From: Styela clava
Taxonomy: Eukaryota; Chordata; Ascidiacea; Stolidobranchia; Styelidae
DNA: 64,000 nt
Assembly: GCF_964204865.1 (NCBI RefSeq)
Contig: NC_135252.1
Location: 21,473,383-21,537,382, forward strand
Direction of reading: 5' to 3'
In this document: piece after piece, positions 43,655 to 53,736 of the stretch
Position numbering within the stretch: position 1 is the stretch's first letter
Layout: each line of letters opens with the position of its first letter
Translations under genes and position numbers: made by a program
Notes under the pieces: generated by a model
The model's database searches: none
The model's input: only the letters and a program-made list of their open reading frames with translations
Told to the model about the DNA's origin: nothing

Positions 43655-44800
43655 CAGTGGTCAGCAAATAATTTTATGTACTTGCGGGCATCGTGTGGGC
43701 CGCATTAACTTTCGCCTATGAACAATCGCCACATTTAACTTCAAATAGGCGCGGCGGTGTGGCTCAGCGGGCTAAGCGTTAGGAATACGCTCGCCACCGC
43801 ACCTCTAATTACTCTGCATGGGTTCGCAGGTTCGAATCCCATGCAGGGATGGTTATGTGCGAGAGGATTGCTGGACTCCTCGCCGTCGTTGGGTGGTTCA
43901 CGTAACCGCTGGTCGGTTACGGCTTCCTCCACCACCAAGTAAGTCCATGCTTCCGAAAACAAACAATATAACTAATCCCATACTCGACTTGGAATGGTAA
44001 CCGGACGAGAGGCCGTGGTTCGCCATATGGATAAGCCGTCTTATCGGCCTTCTTCTCCCCCGGGATAAATATGTAAATCCTATCCTAAATCCTATCCTAA
44101 TTATGACGCACTCGCACCTTCTATTGCGGTGTTAAAAGGCTGCCACAATGAGACGCATATGTGGACTTTTTATATATATTTTATCAACCAATACATTGTT
44201 TTTATTTGCTTATTAGTAGTGTGAAGGATGATGTTGTTTCTGTTTCCTGGCCAAAGCGCTTAACAAGCGGGCACGAAATTTAATCTCAGTGTAATTTTAG
44301 ATTGTGCTGCTCACAGCAATATGTGCTTTCGAACGTTCTCACTTCACGGTTTACACTATCGCACAGATTATTAGAGGCGCAGCCCGATGCCCCGGGGTCG
44401 AATTTCGTTTTTTCAAAGACACATTTAACATTAAATACCTTATTAACAGCAGTATTGACCTGGCATATTGAGCAAAGTGGTATTGAAACGCGCGCGAGAG
44501 AAAAAAAAATTTTTTCAAGTACTTTGGAATGTTTGGCCTTTGTGGCAAACTTCCCTCCGCTCCCCAGACATTTTTAAAATCAAAAATAACTTAACTTATA
44601 TTTACAACCAACGATGGGACGGACATTCATCAAGATTGATTGACGCTATTTGCTATAAAAGAAGCGACGTACAGCGGCACTTGTTAGCCCTTACATCAAT
44701 GTGGATACAATACATTTGGGTTCGATTTTTGTTTTATGAAGAAAAGGTCGTTCGAGAGCTGCAAAAAATTTGTTCGCGGGTCGCAGTTTGCCGAGCCCTG
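43655..44800. mobile_element. hAT element (1146 bp) hosting a SINE
   Basis: Left end CAGTGGTCAGCAAA, right-end complement CAGGGCTCGGCAAACTGCG; flanks ctctagta / ctatagtc match 6 of 8. The subterminal GCGGGC and CGCGGGTCGC fit the hAT class. The SINE at 43749 is inside, so it is younger. Open frames at 44302-44577 and 44468-44806 have no recognisable transposase motif. Confidence 0.65.
43749..44101 (+). repeat. tRNA-derived SINE, best copy
   Basis: The tRNA-like head has an A box TGGCTCAGCGGG (43760-43771) and a B box GGTTCGAATCC (43829-43839), the Pol III promoter that drives SINE transcription. A unique body (AACCGCTGGTCGGTTACGG, GGTAACCGGACGAGAGGCC) follows. The tail is repeated AATCCTATCCTA. 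Related pieces at 5395, 10610, 40385 and 42051 show it is a family. Confidence 0.85.
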
Positions 44801-45103
44801 CTATAGTCGGCTACAGGCACAAGACGAAGAGGTATGGCACAACGACGATAGGTACAATAGTCAGTTTACGGAACGTTCATGTTCCAGGTTCCGGTACGAA
44901 AGGATGGAGACACATTTTGATGTGTTTTTACAATAAATCTTACGTACATGTATTGGAGTGAATCAAAAAACGTTAGAATCGAATAGATCTCCATACATTA
45001 CAAGGACCTAATAACAATCAGATGAACCGTCGGTTGTCGTATCGATTATGTTGATTTTACTTGCATGAAAACGCAACTTGTTGTATCATAAAATAACAAG
45101 ATG
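44801..45103. other. Noncoding DNA between hAT and tRNA array
   Basis: No feature supported. The tRNA-array flanking sequence starts at about 45060. Confidence 0.35.
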
Positions 45104-45176
45104 CATCTCCGCTGGGACTCGAACCCAGAACCTCTGGATTAGAAGTCCAGCGCGCTATCCATTGCGCCACGGAGAC
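45104..45176 (-). tRNA. tRNA-Arg(TCT)
   Basis: 73 nt on the minus strand. The acceptor GTCTCCG pairs with CGGAGAT (first pair G-U), with G discriminator. The D arm is in GGCGCAATGGATAGCGC. The anticodon stem CTGGA/TCCAG encloses loop CTTCTAA, giving anticodon TCT (reads AGA). The T arm is CTGGG/CCCAG with TTCGAGT. Intronless, although tRNA-Arg(TCT) genes often carry an intron. A TTTT terminator lies about 10 nt downstream. Confidence 0.95.
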
Positions 45177-45386
45177 GGCATCCTCACTCCCTAACATTAT
45201 TCTTATGATCACAACATTCGCACAAATTTGGCAATCAATCAAAATATCTGACACATGCTTTATTGACTGTGCCAAACATTTGTTTATATTGCCTCTACTT
45301 GAAGGTAGAAAGACTCTTCACGTGAAGAATGTTTTCATATCATGCAAATCACACTATGCGATATGCGATATTCTCACGCCTGGCTA

Positions 45387-45391
<5 letters not shown>

Positions 45392-45417
<26 letters not shown>
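45392..45417. repeat. (TA)n microsatellite
   Basis: About 13 TA units in the flank of a tRNA unit. The corresponding run in the duplicated segment is at 54889-54913. Confidence 0.85.
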
Positions 45418-46024
45418 GAATGCATACTTGTCCGAAATTTACCACTTTTGAAAATTGAACTTAAGACTTCTTGACGCTCAAGACAACAAATAAAACTACT
45501 AAATATTGCATATCGTTTAGCATGCACATACTCCGTGTTTTAAAAATAAATCTAATTTTCGAAATAAAAGGAAATTAGTTATGTATTATATCTAAGGTAG
45601 GGAGTCCGAAACTTGAAACTGGGCAATTACCAGCATCGTTCCTCAGCTGCGAGTTTTAAACAGGAATTGATGATTACCTTCAAGATACCGTTTCACAACA
45701 ATTTTATATGTTGATTATTTTTAGGAGAGTTTACTGGAAGCAAGGTGTAACGGCTCGCACAAAAGTTGTGGAGATTCGATTCAGATCAAAGATACCGATG
45801 ATCACTGAAAGGCCACGTGGCTTTACTCACGTTAAATCATTGGTTCATTCCATGGTTTCATTGGAAGCTAAGGGAAAAGAAGTCACATCTAAAGATTGGG
45901 AATTATTACGAAGGGAGAGATTGCACCTGATCCGATAAACGTTGGAAAATTCTCTCAACCAGCTATTTTGCAATATCACTAGTTTGACAAAGCCCGGACA
46001 TTATTACTACGCGAGCGCAAAAGG

Positions 46025-46097
46025 CATCTCCGCTGGGACTCGAACCCAGAACCTCTGGATTAGAAGTCCAGCGCGCTATCCATTGCGCCACGGAGAC
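46025..46097 (-). tRNA. tRNA-Arg(TCT)
   Basis: Body identical to the copy at 45104-45176. On the minus strand it is followed by GCC then TTTT, a close Pol III terminator. Confidence 0.95.
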
Positions 46098-46895
46098 CAC
46101 GGTCCGATCTCACTCATGATAACCACATCTGCTGAATTTGGCAATAAATCAAAACATCCGACAAAGCAGAGCATTATGTGAGAGCCATGCTTGCATGCAT
46201 GCTTCGTTGATTGCCACATCCTTTGTTTATATTACATGTGGCAACTTAAAAGTGGAGAGTCTCGCCACGTAAAGTAGTTTTATATTTAATGTCATGCAGT
46301 TTAGAATATAAAATTATTCGATTTATAAATACTTTCATTGTTAGCAAATATTTATTGAACAAATACCTTATATATATATGAGTATTTGATTGTGTCAAAA
46401 TTTACCCACTTCCAGGATTTTATCTCCTATTCCCCACTTTACTCGTGGTATGAACCGATTAAGTGGTTTCTATTCTACCGCAAAGATTATGGCCTCCTGA
46501 AATTCCATAGATTTCAAGGCGTGGGTAGCTGATTATTGCAAACAGCTTCGTGTGGGGCCTAGAATAACAGAGAAGTTGAAATGGTTTGGGATATGTTTTA
46601 ATCGTCCTATCCACAGATCCGACGCAAAACCCACGTCCCGCTGTGTTTACAAACAATAGTCATTATAATTATCTTCGGAAATCAAGCCATAAATGAGCGG
46701 TTTGTACGATGACATCACATTTGCACTCAAGACAATTGAACCCGTAAACCGCACCCACCAACATTTCTACGGGATTTCGAACCCATACATTTTCATCCAC
46801 AGATTTCAGCCCTGAATATAGATTTCACCCGCGGACATTTTTACCCACACACGTGTACATTTGCACCCGATTTGCACGTTTGCGGGCGCAAAACG

Positions 46896-46968
46896 CATCT
46901 CCGCTGGGACTCGAACCCAGAACCTCTGGATTAGAAGTCCAGCGCGCTATCCATTGCGCCACGGAGAC
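46896..46968 (-). tRNA. tRNA-Arg(TCT)
   Basis: Identical body; terminator TTTT three bases downstream. The Tx1-like LINE inserted about 270 bp from its 5' side. Confidence 0.95.
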
Positions 46969-47592
46969 GACATTATAACCATCCCCACATCACACCTTCA
47001 ATGACAATATCTTCTCATAAACCTGGCAATTAATCAAAACCTCTGACAAAGTGTAGAGCATTGTGTGAGGGCATACTTCATTCATCGTCTCAACCATTTG
47101 TTTATATTGCAACTTGCCACTTGAAAGTGAAGAGTCGCGACACACAGAGTAGTTTTATATTTAATGCCATGTAGTTATCGGGGTAAGCAATTTATAGATA
47201 CGTTTGTTCGTGATATGTTTTAATCGTCTCATCTACAGATCCCTTTTTTTTTTTTTTTTTTTTTTTTTTGTATCGGATCAGAGTATGTATGGTCTGCCTC
47301 GGATCAGTGTTACATATAATAACACGTCATACCCGAGTCGTATCGGTATTAATCCTCGCAATCACATTGCCGCATATGCGGCGGTCAGATGACATCCACT
47401 CATCACTTCCGTTGGGTTGTTTGATGGTATTCTCAGGAGTATGCTACCATTTGTGGGTGGCATAGATAAAAGGTTCATTACATTTATTGTTGTTAGGATC
47501 TGGTTTTCTAGTTATTTTATTGTTCGTACCCCGCAAGTATTTCTTTCCAATTAGGTTTCAAATTGGATGTGTATACCTTGGGAAATTTTTTG

Positions 47593-50500
47593 TCAAGTTG
47601 ATGGTTGGTTGATGAAATCGGACCATTTTCGAGTTGTTTTGGGGATAATTTTGTCCTCGCTCGGATCGACTGTTCTATTTTCTATATCTAACTTGATTTT
47701 GAAGTTGATTATTGCTAATTTGAATATTAAAAATAGTTTTATGGTTATGGTCTGAACTGTCTGGTTGGGCATGGTGTAAGAGTTGTAGAAGATATTTTCT
47801 TTAGATATTTGTACTGGTATTTTAAGGGTCCTGTTCAATATGCCCGTGGTTTTGGAAAGGTGTCGTGAAATGTAAGAGCAGTGTAAGAAAATGTGTAGGG
47901 TATTGTCTTCACGGCTTCCACAGAATTTGCATTTTAGCAGTTTTCTTTGGCCGTGCGCATCGCTAAACATAGATCTTTTCCGCGCTTTATTCCCAAAGAT
48001 GTACCCATCAGCCACTATTCTGTACGAACATATCTTCTCTTTGTTTGTTGTTTTATGTTTCAGAGTTCTTTGCTTTACGTGAACGCAAGTCCAATCTATT
48101 CCCGTTGGGTATGGAGACTCAGTTTCCAGGTTGTATAGGAGATTTCTGTATATGTCTTTGTGCTTCATGCCAGCCCACTGTTGTTTGGTAAGATGTATTC
48201 CCTTTGTTGTATCCAAATACTTTTGCCAGATTTTGGGGACGAAGGGGAGATGTGGGGTAGAATTTGTATATAAGCTTGGGTTGTTTTTTATGATTTTGGA
48301 TCCTAAAGCATAGACTGCTTCCTGATGCCAAAAAAGGTAAGGTGTATCGATATTGCTTAGTATTTTTATTCGCTCTGCTATACATGCTGAAATTTTAATT
48401 TTGATATTGGGCATATTTATGCCGCCTTCTAACCATGGGCGTTGTAGCGTGGTTCTCTTTATCGCCTCCATTCCCTCGGGGAACCATAGGTATTTAGCAA
48501 CTAGGTGTTGTACCTTGTTGAGATATACTGGCGGTATTTCTACAAATCTCGCGTGATATATTATTAGTGACATGATCAGGGAATTTATTACTGTTAGTTT
48601 TCCAATCCAGGTGAGTTTTCGTGTTTTTAAAAAGTTTAATTTTCTGGTTATTTTGACAAGTGTTTCGTCCCATGTTATTGTTTCCCGCCCTAATCCATAA
48701 TATATCCCCAAGATTTTTGCTGTATCTTTATGGTGGGTATTATAGTTGGATTTCCGGAGACGTTGTGCTGCGTCAGTTGTGAGACTCAATATCTGGGTTT
48801 TATCTATATTAATTTTTTGTCCTGCTGCTTTTTCGTATTTTTGTAATTCAAAGAAGATTTGTTGAATGGAAGTTATATCTCTCACTGCGTAGGTGGCGTC
48901 ATCGGCAAATTGGTCCAGTTTATGTGTGAATTTTCCAAGTTTGATGCCATGTATGTCGGAATTTCGTTGTACTGATCTAATTAGTGGTTCTGCGTTTAGA
49001 ATGTATAACAACATGCTCAATGGGCATCCTTGTCGAAATCCCCTATTGATTTTGATTGGGGAGCTCATTTTACCGTTAATATCTATGTAGTTGTAAATTT
49101 CTTCGTACATGTTTTTGACGATATTGGTTATTTTGGGGCTGAGGCCGATTTCGTGTAATACTTTAAATAGGAAGTTATGGTCTATTCTGTCGAACGCTTT
49201 CAAGTTGTCGATCATTACTAAATATCCTGGAATTTGCTTGGTTTGACAGTAGCGGACAACCGCTTCTAGGTTGTAATGGGCATCAAATATACTTCGTCCA
49301 GGTAAGGTACTCTTTTGCTGTTGGCTTACCAATGTGTTGAGTGGAGATTCTAGTCTTTTGGTTAAAAGCCTTGCAACCAGTTTGTAGTCAAAGTTGAGAT
49401 TCGAGATCGGTCGCCAATTTTTTAGTAGATTTTTGTTTCCCTTTTTAAATATCAATTTCACTCTGGCATAGTGTGAGCTTTGCGGTAGAGCGCCGAAGCT
49501 CAGGATAATATTAATCATATTCGTCAATTTTTCTTTTATCATGTGCCAAAATGTTGTATAGAATTCTTTGCTTAGCCCGTCAGGGCCGGGGGATTTATTA
49601 TTTTTTATATCTTTTATAATAGAAAATATCTCGTCCTCGTTTGTGGGTTTTTCTATCTCTTCATTTTGATCTTGGCTGAGTTGTGTGGCGCTCATTTGAT
49701 TGATATAGTGATGCTGGTGAGATTCGTCTATTTTACACTTCATGCCCCATAGCTCGTTATAGAAATCCTCTACCGCCTTAGTTACTTCGTTTTCACTTGT
49801 AATTGTCTTCCCGTTTAAATTTTGGATAGAATCCATCGATGTTTGTTTTGCGCGTGTTTTGATCCTATCATAGAAGTACTTCGTTGGTTCTTCTCCTTCT
49901 TCTTGATCTTCTATGCCCGCCAGGATTGTTTTATAATTGGCTTTGTTGTCAATCAAGTTTTTTAGCTGTACCCTAAGTCTTTCCAGTTTTCTTACGTCTG
50001 TACTATTCTTGTTGGCCACTGTATTCGCAATGTTTTGTCTTAGTAATTGTTCAGTTATATTGGCTTCTTTTGCTTTTTTTATTGAGTATGCTATAGTTTG
50101 TTTTTTGGTGTTTAGTTTAAAGTTGTCCCACCAATCTAGTAAAGATTCGAAACTTTCAATGTTTATCAAGGCCCTATTATATGTATTTTTTATAATTTCC
50201 AAGTAATCTTTTTCTTTGTATAGCGAGATATTGTTCCGCCACATCCCCCGACCCCATCTTATATTTTTCAAAACTCTGAGTTTAATATATGGGCATAGAG
50301 CGTGATCGGCTACGGTGTTCACGGCATGTCCTACGTATGTAATTAAGGGGTCGATTTCGCGGGAGTTATAAATTCTATCAATCCTCTTGGCTTGCTGGTT
50401 GGCATTGAATATGAAGGTGTAAATTCTTTTATTCTTATTTCGTTGTCGAAAGGAGTCACTTATCTTGTGCTTTGTTAGGAGAGCGTTGAAAATTTTGGCC

Positions 50501-51012
50501 GCGGCCGTGTGTTTCTGGTTGGAAGGGTTTAAAACATCTCGGTTGTCTAGGATCACATTAAAATCCCCTAGAACTATCAAGGGGCTTAGGTAATACATGT
50601 CCTCCAAGATCTGCACCAACTCTTTGTAAAACTCTGTTTTCGGTGCGCCGCTCTTTGCGGGGGCGTACACATTTACTATTTCTATGCAAAGTCCGTCGAT
50701 TTCTAGCGCTAGGCTGCAACATCTGTGTTTAACGCGAACGGAGTATTGAACGCCTTCTATCAGGGCGTTCTTTACCATTATTGCGGTGCCCTTCCTGAAG
50801 GTTTTGTCTTCGGGATCTAATACGGTAAGAGTGTTAGGGAAAATGTGGTAACCCAGTTTTCCTGCCCACTCTTCTACTATGCTGTTTCTGATTTTATTGA
50901 CCTCCTGTAGGCATAGAATGTCAGGTTTTTCATATGATACGAATTGGGCTAGTTTCGTTTTATGATGGTTAAGCCCGTTTACGTTTATTGATATGATTTT
51001 CATTTCGCTCAT
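47593..51012 (-). CDS. LINE ORF2: endonuclease / reverse transcriptase
   Basis: An intact 1139-residue frame. APE-type endonuclease: ISINVNGL (7-14), LCLQEV (~35), LGDFN (~147), VADHALCP (~235). RT: SPGPDGLSKEFY, ARVKLIFKKGNKNLLKNWRPIS, MIDNLKAFDRIDHNFL, GCPLSMLLY and the catalytic FADDATY (~702). The C-terminal CKFCGSREDNTLHIFLHC (~1027) is the CCHC-like motif seen in L1/Tx1 ORF2. The DNLKAFDR block replaces the more usual D-x-x-K-A-F-D spacing without harming it. It performs nicking of target DNA and cDNA synthesis from the element RNA. No stops or frameshifts, so recent and perhaps active. ORF1 lies 190 bp upstream. Confidence 0.9.
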   Translation of the reverse strand: MSEMKIISINVNGLNHHKTKLAQFVSYEKPDILCLQEVNKIRNSIVEEWAGKLGYHIFPNTLTVLDPEDKTFRKGTAIMVKNALIEGVQYSVRVKHRCCSLALEIDGLCIEIVNVYAPAKSGAPKTEFYKELVQILEDMYYLSPLIVLGDFNVILDNRDVLNPSNQKHTAAAKIFNALLTKHKISDSFRQRNKNKRIYTFIFNANQQAKRIDRIYNSREIDPLITYVGHAVNTVADHALCPYIKLRVLKNIRWGRGMWRNNISLYKEKDYLEIIKNTYNRALINIESFESLLDWWDNFKLNTKKQTIAYSIKKAKEANITEQLLRQNIANTVANKNSTDVRKLERLRVQLKNLIDNKANYKTILAGIEDQEEGEEPTKYFYDRIKTRAKQTSMDSIQNLNGKTITSENEVTKAVEDFYNELWGMKCKIDESHQHHYINQMSATQLSQDQNEEIEKPTNEDEIFSIIKDIKNNKSPGPDGLSKEFYTTFWHMIKEKLTNMINIILSFGALPQSSHYARVKLIFKKGNKNLLKNWRPISNLNFDYKLVARLLTKRLESPLNTLVSQQQKSTLPGRSIFDAHYNLEAVVRYCQTKQIPGYLVMIDNLKAFDRIDHNFLFKVLHEIGLSPKITNIVKNMYEEIYNYIDINGKMSSPIKINRGFRQGCPLSMLLYILNAEPLIRSVQRNSDIHGIKLGKFTHKLDQFADDATYAVRDITSIQQIFFELQKYEKAAGQKINIDKTQILSLTTDAAQRLRKSNYNTHHKDTAKILGIYYGLGRETITWDETLVKITRKLNFLKTRKLTWIGKLTVINSLIMSLIIYHARFVEIPPVYLNKVQHLVAKYLWFPEGMEAIKRTTLQRPWLEGGINMPNIKIKISACIAERIKILSNIDTPYLFWHQEAVYALGSKIIKNNPSLYTNSTPHLPFVPKIWQKYLDTTKGIHLTKQQWAGMKHKDIYRNLLYNLETESPYPTGIDWTCVHVKQRTLKHKTTNKEKICSYRIVADGYIFGNKARKRSMFSDAHGQRKLLKCKFCGSREDNTLHIFLHCSYISRHLSKTTGILNRTLKIPVQISKENIFYNSYTMPNQTVQTITIKLFLIFKLAIINFKIKLDIENRTVDPSEDKIIPKTTRKWSDFINQPST

Positions 51013-51202
51013 TTTAGTAATTTAAATTTAACTCACGTTTTTGACTTCCCTTTGTTTTGTTTCGAGATCCTAGGTACATCCATAATTTATATCCGAGTTA
51101 TAATCCTTATTTATATCCAAGTTATGTCTGTGTGGTTCGTTTTGTATCAATTATCTTTCCTGGTGTCTTTTGATTGGTGGATTGGTTGCCACAGTCGATT
51201 GT
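51013..51202 (-). other. ORF1-ORF2 intergenic spacer of the LINE
   Basis: 190 bp without ORF between ORF1 stop and ORF2 start; ORF2 is presumably translated by reinitiation or an internal mechanism. Confidence 0.6.
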
Positions 51203-52525
51203 TTATGTCTGTGGGCGCTCGGTTGTGGCGGAGGCTTTCTCCTTCTTGGGGTTAGGCGGTGTGCACGAGGATGATGCAGAGCTCAAATTAAGTCTATCTC
51301 GTTTATTTGCGCCACTGGCTTGTCCAATTGGATTGTAGTCACTGTTTCCCAAATGAGCGGGGGCCGAGTTATTAATCCACGTATCAGAAAACGAGGAAGA
51401 GTCGATGGATTCGTATCCTCTAACCATTCCTTTTACGTACGATTGTCTTGTCATTTCATGTACTATGGGGGTCTGTCCGATTGTTGAAGTTGGTTTTAAC
51501 TTTCTTCTAGGTGTTCTCGGTATGTCCAACGGTTTCTCTAACTGGGAGTCGTCTCTGCTCAGAGACCAATCTTTTGTTTCGTCGTTTAAGTCATCGTTTT
51601 CGCAGTTTGAGGAGGTTTCGTTATTGCTTATTGCTTGTGTGCTCTCCTCTTCGGTTTGTGGTTTGCTGTTTGGGTTTGCCTCTTCTCTTAGCAATGTTGA
51701 GGATAGCGGCGAAAGGCACATGCCTGCATTAAGTTGTGTTACGTTGTGACGGTTTGTATTTATCCCTGTTTTGTTGTTAGTATTAGCGGTTCTTTTAGAT
51801 ATGTTCCAAGCGGTTGGTTCTTCCTGATTGTGTCGGTCGATACGTTTTTTGCATTGTTTTACGAGGTGTCCTTCCTCTTTGCAGTATCTACATACCGGTG
51901 TATTCTGACATGCGACGAATGTATGGCCCTGTTGTAAACACCTGCCGCATGTCGGAGTGTATAACTCTTGCGGGAGATACGTTTTGCATCTTATTCCATC
52001 GAATATGATATAGTCCGGTAGTTTATCCTTGTTAAAGTCTGTGATGAAAAAAGCGGTATAACCGTTATATATTTCCGTGCCTTTGTGCCAGTTTTTCATT
52101 GCGTTTTTAATTTTGCCGCATTCTAGGTTGTTTATGATTGCCGCGGCCCTCGCAAACGGTGTTTCATCGGGTATGCCTTTGATTGAAATTCTTGTCGGTG
52201 TACCTGCGGGTAGCATGAAGTGGATAGGCCCATACATTGAATTCAACTTGCCACCGGTTGCGCTTAGGAACTCATCCCTGCAACTAGACGTTTCGTTTGA
52301 TGTAGGTTTAAAGGATATTGTCCAGGGACCTCTTCTCACTTCAAATAATCCTTTTATTTCATTGTAGTACTGGTTGACATCGGGTGTTGTTTTTAAAACT
52401 CCAAGCAGTCCTTCAAAATTTATGTTGTCATCCGTCTCGATCATCAGAGATCGCGGTCTGTTATTACTTGGTGTGGTCATTACTGGGGGTATAGCGGCGA
52501 CTTTTGCGTAGGCCATAATATCCAA
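51203..52525 (-). CDS. LINE ORF1: CCHC zinc-knuckle nucleic-acid-binding protein
   Basis: An intact 440-residue frame starting MDIMAYAKV (a second Met at residue 4 is equally possible). Residues ~60-185 resemble the Tx1/gag-like N-terminal domain (FEVRRGPWTISF, IRCKTYLPQELY). Two CCHC knuckles follow: CGRCLQQGHTFVAC (~192) and CRYCKEEGHLVKQC (~211), which bind element RNA. The last 200 residues are polar and low in structure, with many S/T/N. Gag-like ORF1 with knuckles fits Tx1-clade elements rather than mammalian L1. Confidence 0.88.
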   Translation of the reverse strand: MDIMAYAKVAAIPPVMTTPSNNRPRSLMIETDDNINFEGLLGVLKTTPDVNQYYNEIKGLFEVRRGPWTISFKPTSNETSSCRDEFLSATGGKLNSMYGPIHFMLPAGTPTRISIKGIPDETPFARAAAIINNLECGKIKNAMKNWHKGTEIYNGYTAFFITDFNKDKLPDYIIFDGIRCKTYLPQELYTPTCGRCLQQGHTFVACQNTPVCRYCKEEGHLVKQCKKRIDRHNQEEPTAWNISKRTANTNNKTGINTNRHNVTQLNAGMCLSPLSSTLLREEANPNSKPQTEEESTQAISNNETSSNCENDDLNDETKDWSLSRDDSQLEKPLDIPRTPRRKLKPTSTIGQTPIVHEMTRQSYVKGMVRGYESIDSSSFSDTWINNSAPAHLGNSDYNPIGQASGANKRDRLNLSSASSSCTPPNPKKEKASATTERPQT

Positions 52526-52575
52526 AGGTATTTAGACTATCTTGTAATTCCAACTATAACTTGTTCCTAAGGCTG

Positions 52576-52597
52576 GATCTTAGCCGAAGAGCCGAAG
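52576..52597 (-). other. Degenerate second U2-like stem-loop I in the LINE 5' UTR
   Basis: The complement reads CTTCGGCTCTTCGGCTAAGATC. Aligned with the U2 5' end (CTTCTCGGCCTTTTGGCTAAGATC) it matches at 19 of 22 positions with a 2-nt gap. It lies ~40 nt inside the intact U2 head. Confidence 0.5.
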
Positions 52598-52635
52598 ATC
52601 GATACTCAGGTCTAGCTAGCATACGACCTACTACT

Positions 52636-52673
52636 GATACTACACTTGATCTTAGCCAAAAGGCCGAGAAGCG
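52636..52673 (-). ncRNA. U2 snRNA 5' fragment (nt 3-40) at the LINE 5' end
   Basis: 38 nt identical to the conserved U2 5' end: stem-loop I (CGCTTCTCGGCCTTTTGGCT), then AAGATCAAGTGTAGTATC with the branch-site-pairing GTAGTA. It ends at U2 position 40, where LINE 5' UTR (AGTAGTAGGTCG) begins. It is not a functional U2 gene: the Sm site and 3' half are absent. Confidence 0.92.
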
Positions 52674-52926
52674 AGATCCCACGCAAAAACCAATGTCCTG
52701 CTGTGTTTACAAGCATTAACCATTATAATTATGTTTGTAAATTAAGCCATTAAATGGGAGATTAGTACGATGACAGCAAATTCGCACCCAGGACCATTGA
52801 ACTCATATATTTCCATCGACATATTTTATCACCTGCAATTTGGATTGCCCCGACAGACATTTGTACTCACGAACATTTTTTCACCTACCGACATTTGCCC
52901 CAATGCAATTTTGCGATCGCAAAACG

Positions 52927-52987
52927 CATCTCCGCTGGCACTCGAACCCAGAACCTCTGGATTAGAAGTCCAGCGCGCCACGGAGAC
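52927..52987 (-). pseudogene. tRNA-Arg(TCT) pseudogene lacking the D arm
   Basis: 61 nt. Twelve bases between two GCGC words (the D-arm region, A box) are missing, and one T-stem base is changed (TGGCACTCG). It cannot fold as a tRNA and lacks the A box. Confidence 0.85.
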
Positions 52988-53490
52988 GACACTATTACCG
53001 CTCCCACATCACATGGGACCACATTATAACCGCTCCCACATCACATCTTCAATGACAATATCTCCAGATTTAACAATAAGCCAAATACTCTGACAAAGTG
53101 TACAGCATTGTGTGATGACCATACTTCATTTATCGTCTCTACTTTTTGTTTTTGTTGCAACTTGTCACTTGAAAATGGAGAGTCTCGACACGTAGTGTAT
53201 TTTATACTTTACGCTTTGTAGTTTAGCATATCAATTAGGCGATTTATTGGTACTTTCATGACCAGGAAATGTTTATTTAACAGATGATATAGATAAATAA
53301 ATGCAGATTTTGTCGAAAATATCCCACTTCTGGGCATTTCATAACCTATTATGACATCACCACCTTACTCTTTGTTACGAACCGATTTTGTAACCGAAAC
53401 GATTGAGACCATTCCAAAAATGCTATAGTTTCCAAAGCTTGGGGATCTGCTTATTAACGGTCATGAGCTTTGTAAAGTCATTCCATGGTT

Positions 53491-53580
53491 CATTCCATGG
53501 TTTCATTGGAAGCTAAGGGAAAAAGTCACATCTAAAGATTGGGAATTATTACGAAGGGAGAGATTGCACCTGATCCGATA
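53491..53580 (+). repeat. Partial copy of the 45725/55225 segment
   Basis: About 90 bp (TCCATGGTTTCATTGGAAGCTAAGGGAAAA ... CACCTGATCCGATAA) repeats the end of the 45725-45938 segment, with a 3-base loss that breaks its frame. Confidence 0.7.
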
Positions 53581-53663
53581 ATCGTTGAAAAATTTCTCTC
53601 AACCAGTTATTTTGCAATTAGCACTAATTTGACAAAGCCCGGAAATTACGCGAGCGCAAAAGG

Positions 53664-53736
53664 CATCTCCGCTGGGACTCGAACCCAGAACCTCTGGATT
53701 AGAAGTCCAGCGCGCTATCCATTGCGCCACGGAGAC
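53664..53736 (-). tRNA. tRNA-Arg(TCT)
   Basis: Identical body; TTTT terminator three bases downstream. Flank type (GAGCGCAAAAGG) is the same as for the copies at 46025 and 55525. Confidence 0.95.

Larger units (their letters stand above)
47244..52673 (-). mobile_element. Full-length Tx1/L1-like LINE with a U2 snRNA 5' head
   Basis: 5430 bp, reading right to left: U2 snRNA nucleotides 3-40, ~110 bp 5' UTR, ORF1 with CCHC knuckles, ORF2 with endonuclease and RT, 3' UTR, and A26 tail (T47244-47269). The flanks are AGATCCC at 47237-47243 and again at 52674-52680 (7-bp target duplication). The paralogous array segment has the uninterrupted site CATCTACAGATCCCACGCAAAAACC at about 56718-56742, which fixes both boundaries. 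Element type is by ORF architecture and RT motifs; Tx1-group elements often target snRNA, rRNA or tRNA genes. Confidence 0.92.

Noticed and set aside
47567-52367. Several plus-strand open frames across the LINE
   Set aside because: They are antisense shadows of the intact ORF1 and ORF2 on the minus strand.
52570-52680. A U2 snRNA gene on the minus strand
   Set aside because: Only nt 3-40 are present; Sm site, stem-loops III-IV and promoter are missing, and the fragment is the 5' end of the LINE.
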